Shown here: one piece after another, positions 7,242-11,990 of the stretch | Numbering within the stretch: the first letter of the stretch is position 1 | How the letters are laid out: each line of letters starts with the position of its first letter | NCBI GenBank assembly: GCA_964653485.1 | Contig: CAZZFF010000165.1 | Span: 1 to 11,990, forward strand | Reading direction: 5' to 3' | DNA length: 11,990 nt | From: CAVQND01 sp964653485 | GTDB taxonomy: Bacteria; Verrucomicrobiota; Verrucomicrobiia; Limisphaerales; UBA8199 | The notes under the pieces: generated by a model | Databases searched by the model: none | What the model saw: only the letters and a program-made list of their open reading frames with translations | What the model was told of the DNA's origin: nothing | Made by a program: the position numbers and the translations under genes

Positions 7242-7487
7242 TCAGCTTTGGATGAAAGCCGGGAGGTCTTTGTTGATCTGGTCCGCGTTTGTTGTACACA
7301 TGCCGTGCGGGAAACCCGGATACACCTTTAGCACGGCATTGTTTACGAGCTTGGCGGACATCAGCGCCGAAGCTCCAATCGGCACGATCTGGTCGTCGTC
7401 GCCGTGGAGGATGAGCGTTGGCACATCGAACCGCTTCAGGTCCTCTGTGAAATCGGTTTCGGAGAAGGCCTTGATGCAGTCGTATTC
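7242..7487 (-). pseudogene. C-terminal remnant of an alpha/beta hydrolase (non-haem chloroperoxidase type)
   Basis: The complement encodes YDCIKAFSETDFTEDLKRFD, then VPTLILHGDDDQIVPIGASA, then GFPHGMCTTNADQINKDL, ending AFIQS and a stop at 7244-7242. This is the C-terminal third of haloperoxidase-like alpha/beta hydrolases. It includes the acid of the catalytic triad (Asp in GDDDQIVP) and the catalytic His (PHG). The nucleophile elbow and the first ~190 residues of the usual ~275 are absent. An ATG at 7553 keeps the frame open, but residues upstream of YDCIKAF do not resemble the family, so homology ends near 7487. It converges on the GH36 gene with only 27 bases between stops. A short functional ORF (104 codons including stop) is formally possible but would lack the nucleophile. 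Confidence 0.8.
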
Positions 7488-7494
7488 AGTCGCC

Positions 7495-7641
7495 GGTGCC
7501 TTGGGGACCGTGAAGGACAGGGCGATCGAGGCGTGTGTAAAGGCGTTCCTCAACCAGAAAAAATGGATTGAGAACCTGCTCAGGGAATACGTTGCCGGTC
7601 GTAAATTCCAGTTGCCGGAAGCGGCGAGGATTGCTCTATAG
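7495..7641 (+). other. Unrecognised plus-strand open fragment adjoining the hydrolase remnant
   Basis: Reading plus from 7495 to the TAG at 7639-7641 gives about 48 residues. They include KDRAIEACVKAFLNQKKW and LLREYVAGRKFQLPEAARI. The composition is protein-like (amphipathic helix, alternating charged and Leu/Ile/Val residues), unlike the Ser/Arg-rich antisense noise seen elsewhere. There is no start codon of its own in homologous context: upstream the frame runs antisense through the hydrolase remnant. It may be the 3' end of a gene whose front was lost when the hydrolase was truncated, or it may be chance. I do not recognise a family. Confidence 0.3.
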
Positions 7642-7725
7642 CCGCGATCTCGCGCTTCCTCCGCAATGCCAATCGGGCAACGGCCGAGTCGCCGGCGTTT
7701 GCGCGCCCGCCATTCACGGGTAAAG

Positions 7726-7775
7726 CGATAGTCGGTGAACCTATCGTGCCCGGTTCACCCGCCACAGCGTTTTTT
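7726..7775 (+). terminator. Overlapping alternative hairpins followed by a T-run
   Basis: GGTGAACC (7734-7741) pairs perfectly with GGTTCACC (7752-7759), leaving a 10-base loop; a run of six T follows at 7770-7775. A second stem, CGATAG (7726-7731) with CTATCG (7741-7746), shares bases with the first, so the two cannot form together. The T-run is about 10 bases from the stem, further than in a textbook intrinsic terminator. A weak terminator for plus-strand transcripts from upstream is the simplest reading. Otherwise the stretch 7642-7954 holds this element, the promoter at 7820-7847 and no supported gene. Confidence 0.35.
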
Positions 7776-7819
7776 GTACTTCTTTCCGCTGCGCCGAGGG
7801 TAGCGGTGCCTTTTCCGTA

Positions 7820-7847
7820 TTGACAGTCTCCGGTCCCGCAACATAAT
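7820..7847 (+). promoter_or_regulatory. Near-consensus sigma-70 promoter upstream of the repeat-protein gene
   Basis: A perfect -35 box TTGACA (7820-7825) is followed after 16 bases by CATAAT (7842-7847), which matches the -10 consensus at five of six positions. It points toward the gene starting at 7955, giving a leader of about 100 bases. This is the best promoter-like sequence noticed in the window. The 16-base spacing is one short of ideal but acceptable. Confidence 0.55.
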
Positions 7848-7954
7848 AGCCACGATGCGGTTGAGAGCGATCCCCTGATTGGTAGCCGATTCTGCCCACT
7901 CCTTTTCCGGAGCCGACGGGCGGTACCGCGTCCTTTCCAAACAAGAAACTCACA

Positions 7955-8794
7955 ATGAACAAAATGCATAGGAATAACCAAACAGTTGCCGTCCCCGAAA
8001 GAGCGTCGACCAAGAGAAGGCTCGCTTTCTCGGTCCTGGTCGCTTTGGGGCTTGGCCCCGTGGCATGCTTGACCGGAAGCGGTGCTACCATCACAGTCGG
8101 AGCGCCGGCCGTAGTCGTGACCCCGCCAGCGGTAACCGTCGCCGCCCCGTCCGTAACCGTTTCCGCACCGGTGGTGGTGGAAGAGCCCGCCGTGGGCGTG
8201 GCCGTGGGCGGCGCGGCCTTCGTTCCCGTTGCGGCGCCGGAGGAGTACATCCTCATCGGCGGGCGCTACGCCTACTGGCACCCGGGGATGGGTCGCTGGT
8301 TCTATCGTCCGGCCGGCTGGCGCCCGCTGGCGAGACACCATGTTCGGGAGATGCACACCTTCGCCGAGCTTGGGAGAATCCACCAGGTCACGGTCGGAGC
8401 ACCGGCCGTCGTCGTCGCACCGCCGGCGGTTACCGTCGCTGCGCCAGCGGTTACCATCGCCGCCCCGTCCGTAACCGTTTCCGCACCGGTGGTGGTGGAA
8501 GAACCCGCCGTGGGCGTGGCCGTGGGCGGTGCGGCCTTCGTTGCCCTTGCGGCGCCGGAGGAGTACATCCTCATCGGCGGGCGCTACGCCTACTGGCACC
8601 CGGGGATGGGTCGCTGGTTCTATCGCCCGGCCGGCTGGCGCCCGTCGGCGGGATACCACGTCCGGGAGATGCACAACTTCGCCGAGCTTGGGCGAGTCCA
8701 CCAGGAAATCCGCCGCGACGAGCGTGCCCGGCAGGCGGAGTTGCGCAAGGATGAGAAGCAACAGCAACGGAAAGAAGAAAAGAAGGGGCGGTAG
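7955..8794 (+). CDS. Exported tandem-repeat protein with YAYWHPGMGRWFYRP cores (YXWGXW-like), function unknown
   Basis: Predicted secreted or envelope protein of 279 residues. A basic N-region (KRR at 20-22) and a hydrophobic stretch (LAFSVLVALGLGPVACL, 23-39) act as a signal peptide; Cys38 has only a poor lipobox (PVAC). Two tandem repeats follow, residues 46-144 and 145-250. Each starts with a Val/Ala/Pro-rich segment (TVGAPAVVV, VTVAAP, SAPVVVEEP). Each then has a Gly-rich hydrophobic stretch GVAVGGAAF and the aromatic core EEYILIGGRYAYWHPG plus MGRWFYRPAGWRP, and ends with HVREMH-FAELGR-HQ. A charged tail (251-279, rich in Arg/Glu/Lys/Gln) closes the protein. Short exported proteins with such aromatic cores after Pro/Val-rich linkers are common hypotheticals in Verrucomicrobiota and Proteobacteria. 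The start has a weak ribosome site (AAGAAACTCACA). It stands alone behind its own promoter and converges on the efflux operon. A cell-surface structural role is a guess. Confidence 0.8.
   Translation: MNKMHRNNQTVAVPERASTKRRLAFSVLVALGLGPVACLTGSGATITVGAPAVVVTPPAVTVAAPSVTVSAPVVVEEPAVGVAVGGAAFVPVAAPEEYILIGGRYAYWHPGMGRWFYRPAGWRPLARHHVREMHTFAELGRIHQVTVGAPAVVVAPPAVTVAAPAVTIAAPSVTVSAPVVVEEPAVGVAVGGAAFVALAAPEEYILIGGRYAYWHPGMGRWFYRPAGWRPSAGYHVREMHNFAELGRVHQEIRRDERARQAELRKDEKQQQRKEEKKGR
8091..8387 (+). repeat. Tandem repeat copy 1 (297 bp) in the exported repeat protein
   Basis: Begins TCACAGTCGGAGC and ends just before TCACGGTCGGAGC of the next copy, giving an in-frame unit of 99 codons. From the segment GCCCCGTCCGTAACC to the end, this copy differs from copy 2 at roughly 14 of about 250 bases counted by eye, including third positions. 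This indicates a fairly recent duplication. Confidence 0.9.
8388..8705 (+). repeat. Tandem repeat copy 2 (318 bp), with a 21-bp internal expansion
   Basis: Same unit as the copy before it but 21 bases longer. The extra seven residues come from an additional V-T-[VI]-A-A-P-type module in the Val/Ala/Pro segment (TVAAPAVTIAAPSVTV versus TVAAPSVTV). The expansion is in frame and looks like slippage on a short sub-repeat. Non-synonymous differences cluster in VPVAAP/VALAAP and PLARHHV/PSAGYHV. Confidence 0.9.
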
Positions 8795-8837
8795 AGCCGG
8801 ACACGTGCTCTAACATTGCAGTTGCAGGTGAAGGCCG

Positions 8838-8880
8838 GCCACCGGTGTCGGGAGGTGGAACTGCTCCCAGTGCCGGTGGC
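8838..8880. terminator. Long imperfect hairpin between convergent genes
   Basis: GCCACCGG (8838-8845) pairs with CCGGTGGC (8873-8880). As plus-strand RNA the stem continues through three G-U pairs and one C-A mismatch into GGGAG (8850-8854) against CTCCC (8864-8868), closing a 9-base loop. It begins 44 bases after the stop of the repeat-protein gene and about 170 bases past the stop of the outer-membrane efflux gene on the other strand. A position between converging genes suits a transcription end or RNA-stabilising structure. No T-run follows on either strand. The rest of 8795-9047 shows no supported gene. Confidence 0.4.
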
Positions 8881-9047
8881 TCGCGTAATGAAAAGACTTC
8901 CCGCGGGCAAGGCCAGCAAGAGGGCTCCTGCCTCGTCTTGCCGCGCGATGCCTGGCCGCGCGACAAGGGCATCGTGGATATTGCCGACTGGCCTCACAGT
9001 CATTGGCATGGGCCGGACTATCTCCTGCGCGAGTTGGCCAGGTGTTC

Positions 9048-10511
9048 TCATAATCCATGATGACGCTCAGGCGACGCCAAATCTGAGGCGGCCTCGTCTT
9101 GCCAACCTCCGCCGAGGGCCTTGTAAAGGGAGACCACTGCGAGTAGCTGATCGCGCCGGGTGCGCGCGAGGTTGAGTTCGGACGGGAAGAGCTGTTGCTG
9201 TGCTTCAAGAACCTCGTAATAACTTGACTTGCCGGCCACGTACCGCTCTGAGGAGAGCTTCACCGCCGTTCCCAGGGCGGTCACTTCGCGCGCTTCATGC
9301 TCGCGGATCTCAGCGAGCTGCACGCGCGAAACCAGCGCGTCTGAGACTTCTCGAAAGGCGTTGAGGACCGATTGGCGGTATTGCAGTTCCGCTTGGTTCC
9401 GCGCGGCCTTGGTCTGGCGGTACTGTCCCACCAAGCGGCCTCCCTCAAAGATCGGGCCGGTGCCTTCGGCGGCGATGCCCCAGGCGTTGGCGCCGCCGAG
9501 CGTAAAGGCGGACAATTCCGGGCTGATCTTCCCCAGGAACGCGGTCAGCCCGATCTTGGGAAAGAACTCGGCGACGGACTCGCCAACCTGGGCGTTGGCA
9601 GCGCGCAGGAGTTGCTCCGCCTGTCGCACGTCGGGCCGGCGCTGCAAGAGCGCGGAGGGCAGCCCGGCCGGAATATCGGGCATGCTTTGTGCCAGCAGCG
9701 AAACCGGCCGTTCGATAGGCCCGGGGTTCCGGCCCAGCAACACGCGCAGTTGGTTTTCGGTGGCGGAGATTTGCTCGCGGATTGACGGAAGCGCGGCCGC
9801 GGCATCGTCGAGGGCAGCCTCGGCTCGAGCTGATTCCAACCCCGATGCCGTGCCGCCCTCGACACGCTGGCTGAAGATCCTCAGGCTCTCCGCGAAGGAG
9901 TTGGTCGTTCGGCTTGCGATTTCGAGTTCCTGATCCAACTCCAGCAATTGGAAATAAGCCGTCGCCACGTCGCTCAACAGGCTCAGACGGACGCCGCGAC
10001 GAGCCTCCTCCGAGGCCAGAAACCGGGCGCGCGCGGATTCGTTGAGCCGGCGGACGCGACCCCAGAGGTCCACTTCCCAGAACGCATTGAGCGTGGCCAC
10101 CGGCGTGGAGAGGGTGGCGGCATCGTTCGGGTACGGCGAACCGAACAGATCGTTGCGTCCGCGGCTTACAGAGCCGTTGTAATCCACGCTTGGAACGAAT
10201 TGTGAGCGGGCTTGCATGGCGAGCGCGCGGGCCTGTTGGACTCGAGCTACGGCGATGCGGAGGTCATAATTGTTCGTGAAGGCCTCGCGAATCAATGCCT
10301 GCAGGGTGGCATCCCGATAGACCCGCCACCAGGCCAACTCCGCGGATGGGCCGTTGGTAGCTGTGGCGTCACCACGAAATGTGGAGGGCGAGTCGATGAC
10401 CGGAGGTTTGTAATCCGGGCCGACAGCGCAGCCCATGAGAAAGCCAACCCAACAGAACGCTGGCAGAATGGAGCCTGTGAGAAAAGAATGGTTTTGCGAC
10501 TGGTTCCTCAT
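9048..10511 (-). CDS. RND efflux outer-membrane channel lipoprotein, NodT/OprM family
   Basis: TolC-type outer-membrane factor of 487 residues, typical for the family, that completes a tripartite efflux pump. The lipoprotein signal ends in the lipobox LMGC (Cys28), followed by the family's hallmark CAVGPDYKPP (28-37). AWWRVYRDATLQALI (60-74) and FWEVDLWGRVRR (144-155) lie in the first OEP half. The second half has LLGRNPG (258-264), LLQRRPDVRQAEQLL (288-302), FPKIGLTAFLG (317-327) and FEGGRL (355-360). Long alpha-helical stretches such as VLEAQQQLFPSELNLARTRR (434-453) fit the periplasmic barrel. The ATG at 10511 overlaps the TGA of the pump gene (ATGA), so the two are translationally coupled. 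There is no separate Shine-Dalgarno. The substrate is unknown. Confidence 0.95.
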   Translation of the reverse strand: MRNQSQNHSFLTGSILPAFCWVGFLMGCAVGPDYKPPVIDSPSTFRGDATATNGPSAELAWWRVYRDATLQALIREAFTNNYDLRIAVARVQQARALAMQARSQFVPSVDYNGSVSRGRNDLFGSPYPNDAATLSTPVATLNAFWEVDLWGRVRRLNESARARFLASEEARRGVRLSLLSDVATAYFQLLELDQELEIASRTTNSFAESLRIFSQRVEGGTASGLESARAEAALDDAAAALPSIREQISATENQLRVLLGRNPGPIERPVSLLAQSMPDIPAGLPSALLQRRPDVRQAEQLLRAANAQVGESVAEFFPKIGLTAFLGKISPELSAFTLGGANAWGIAAEGTGPIFEGGRLVGQYRQTKAARNQAELQYRQSVLNAFREVSDALVSRVQLAEIREHEAREVTALGTAVKLSSERYVAGKSSYYEVLEAQQQLFPSELNLARTRRDQLLAVVSLYKALGGGWQDEAASDLASPERHHGL

Positions 10512-11990
10512 GCCGTGCTTTGCGCGGGCGTCTGGCCGTCGGCAGTAACAGGGGCTTGCGGCTCCAACTTAGATCGAGGGCGCGCGAGCTTCTCCACCGC
10601 GTAGAAGGTGACCGGAATGAGGCAGACGGCTACGCAGGACGCAGCCAGCATGCCGCCAATGACCACGGTGCCAAGGACGCGCCGCGAAACAGCCCCCGCC
10701 CCCGTGGCAAACCACAAGGGCAGCGAGCCGAAAATGAAGGCCAAGGAAGTCATCAGAATTGGCCGCAGGCGAAGGCGGGCACCCGTCAAGGCGGCCTCGA
10801 TGAGCGGCTTGCCTTTCGCCTGTTCCAACCGGGCGAACTCAACGATCAGAATGGCGTTTTTGGCCGCCAGCCCGATGAGCATGACCAAGCCGATTTGGGC
10901 ATAGACGTTGTTCACCATCTGGCGGCACATCAAGGCGGCAAACGCGCCGAAGACGGCGATGGGAGTTCCCAGGAGAACGCTGAACGGCAGCGACCAACTT
11001 TCGTACAGGGCGGCCAGGATCAAAAAGACGAACAGGAAGGAGAGAGCAAATATCGCCGCCGGGGAAACGCCCTGGGCTGCCTTCTGCTCCTGAAACGACA
11101 TGCCGATGTAGTCGTAACCCATTTCCGAAGGCATGGTCTGGGAAAACACTTCTTCGAGGGCTTTCGTGGCCTGGTTGGAACTGTACCCGGGGGCCGCCGA
11201 GCCGTTGAGTTGCGCCGAGCGATAGAGATTGTAGCGCATCGTGAATTCCGGTCCGGAAATGGACTTAGTGGAAGTCAGGGCTGACATGGGAATGGATTCG
11301 CCATTACGGTTGCGCACGTAAAACAGGCCCAGGTTTTCGGCGCGAGTCCGGTATTCGCCTTCGGCTTCGACATAGACCTGCCACTGCCGCCCAAACCGAT
11401 TGAAATAATTGACGAAATAACCGCCCATGAAGGTTTGCAGGGTTTTGTAAACCTCCGCGGGGTCCACTCCCTGTTTAAGGACGCGATCGCGATCCACATC
11501 CACATAAAGTTGCGGCACATTGGGCAGGAACGTGGTGTTGATGCTGGCAATCTCAGGACGCTTGCGCACCGCCTCCATGTACTTGGCGACGTTGGCCGCG
11601 AGAAAGGGAACGTCCTTCCCGGATCGGTCTTCGAGAACCATGGTGAACCCGCCAGCCGTCCCGACCCCGGCGATGGCGGGCGGTGGGAAGGCGAAGGCAA
11701 TCGCGGCGGGCACCCGCGAGAGCTTCCTGGCCAGGTTCGCCTTGATGGCCGGGTAACTCTCCTCCGGCTTGGTGCGCTTGTCCCAGTCCTTCAGGCTCAC
11801 CCAAAGGGTCGCGTTGTAGGTATTGCGGGTAAAGCTCAACAGACTGAAGCCGGCGACCGTGGTGCAACTCTCAACTCCCGGCGTGGCCAGAATCAGGTCT
11901 TCCACCTGTTTACAAACAGCCACTGTGCGCTCCTCCGAAGCGGCGAAGGGGAGTTGAACGCTGACATAGAGAAACCCCTGGTCCTCTTCC
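10508..11990 (-). CDS. RND-type efflux pump, HAE1/AcrB family (C-terminal half, 5' end outside window)
   Basis: Inner-membrane proton-driven exporter. The window holds its last 493 residues of an expected ~1050. The frame stays open to the edge, reading EEDQGFLYVSVQLPFAASEE, the conserved start of the second periplasmic half. Hence a GTG at 11923 is not a real start. TLWVSLKDWDKR and AFAFPPPAIAGVGTAGGF follow, then VDVDRDRVLKQGVD and the porter/docking domains. The transmembrane helices include IFALSFLFVFLILAALYESW, then GLAAKNAILIVEFA and RLRPILMTSLAFIFG. The Lys in GLAAKNA and the Thr in LMTSLAF match the proton-relay residues Lys940 and Thr978 of E. coli AcrB. The tail after TFYAV is short and Pro-rich. 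The stop overlaps the start of the outer-membrane channel gene. The adaptor (AcrA-like) gene is presumably upstream outside the window. Substrates may be drugs, solvents or lipids; sequence does not say. Confidence 0.96.
   Translation of the reverse strand, partial: EEDQGFLYVSVQLPFAASEERTVAVCKQVEDLILATPGVESCTTVAGFSLLSFTRNTYNATLWVSLKDWDKRTKPEESYPAIKANLARKLSRVPAAIAFAFPPPAIAGVGTAGGFTMVLEDRSGKDVPFLAANVAKYMEAVRKRPEIASINTTFLPNVPQLYVDVDRDRVLKQGVDPAEVYKTLQTFMGGYFVNYFNRFGRQWQVYVEAEGEYRTRAENLGLFYVRNRNGESIPMSALTSTKSISGPEFTMRYNLYRSAQLNGSAAPGYSSNQATKALEEVFSQTMPSEMGYDYIGMSFQEQKAAQGVSPAAIFALSFLFVFLILAALYESWSLPFSVLLGTPIAVFGAFAALMCRQMVNNVYAQIGLVMLIGLAAKNAILIVEFARLEQAKGKPLIEAALTGARLRLRPILMTSLAFIFGSLPLWFATGAGAVSRRVLGTVVIGGMLAASCVAVCLIPVTFYAVEKLARPRSKLEPQAPVTADGQTPAQSTA

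Noticed and set aside
7741..8256. Minus-strand frame with a hydrophobic stretch (VWLFLCILFIVSFLF) and a basic tail
   Set aside because: The hydrophobic part is antisense to the start of the repeat-protein gene, the front half is Thr/Ala low-complexity antisense sequence, and no convincing start with a ribosome site precedes the hydrophobic segment. A short ORF in 7741-7990 cannot be fully excluded.
7580..8767. Long minus-strand open frame (395 codons) opposite the repeat-protein gene
   Set aside because: It mirrors the plus-strand repeats, giving low-complexity Arg/Gly/His-rich sequence, and has no family resemblance; the plus frame has a signal peptide and conserved cores.
8620..9051. Minus-strand ORF whose ATG overlaps the stop of the outer-membrane channel gene
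   Set aside because: The ATGA overlap is easily met by chance; the second half is antisense to the repeat-protein gene with Cys/Arg/Ser-rich noise, and no domain is recognisable.
8816..9175. Plus-strand ORFs in the gap after the repeat-protein gene
   Set aside because: They overlap the hairpin and run antisense into the outer-membrane channel gene; composition is Arg/Pro/Ala-rich with no family match.
1..11990. tRNA, rRNA, CRISPR arrays, transposases, integrases or phage genes
   Set aside because: None was recognised by reading both strands; the only repeats are the two protein-coding units and short hairpins.

Overview
The window looks like bacterial chromosome from a free-living, GC-rich Gram-negative organism. 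The best guess is the Verrucomicrobiota (Limisphaerales/Pedosphaera-like) or a related PVC lineage. This rests on the gene mix: a uroporphyrinogen-decarboxylase-family paralogue of no obvious haem role, DUF4038 and GH36 secreted glycosidases, a hexuronate-type MFS carrier, an NHL-repeat remnant, and weak Shine-Dalgarno sequences at most starts. The taxon is an inference; no rRNA or marker gene is present.

Layout. Positions 1-5064 form a minus-strand sugar-catabolism block. In transcription order it holds a URO-D/MtaA-like protein (5064-4063), then a large secreted DUF4038 glycosidase fused to a second unidentified domain (4066-1457), joined by an ATGA overlap. Next come a 3' remnant of an NHL-repeat gene (1500-1351), an SDR oxidoreductase (1243-494) and the N-terminal part of an MFS transporter (442-1, running off the edge). 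Divergent from this block is a secreted GH36 alpha-galactosidase (5226-7214, plus strand). The likely logic is extracellular trimming of plant-type oligosaccharides, uptake by the MFS carrier and cytoplasmic oxidation/reduction by the SDR. The URO-D paralogue has an unknown role.

Positions 7215-7955 are a scar-like region. It holds the C-terminal third of an alpha/beta hydrolase (haloperoxidase type, minus strand) that converges on GH36, an unrecognised plus-strand open fragment, two overlapping and mutually exclusive hairpins with a T-tract, and a near-consensus sigma-70 promoter. That promoter probably drives the next gene (7955-8794), an exported Val/Ala/Pro-rich protein. It is built from two nearly identical tandem repeats of about 100 residues with a YAYWHPGMGRWFYRP core and a charged C-terminal tail.

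Positions 8795-9047 are intergenic between convergent genes and contain a long imperfect hairpin. From 9048 to the end is an RND multidrug-type efflux operon on the minus strand: the C-terminal half of an HAE1/AcrB-like pump (11990-10508, 5' end outside the window), coupled by ATGA to a NodT/OprM-like outer-membrane lipoprotein (10511-9048). The periplasmic adaptor would be expected upstream, beyond the window.

No tRNA, rRNA, CRISPR array, integrase or intact insertion sequence was seen. The features most worth attention are the two-domain DUF4038 fusion and its out-of-frame 3' junction with the NHL remnant, the URO-D paralogue coupled to it, the recently duplicated repeat protein, and the decayed segment at 7215-7955.
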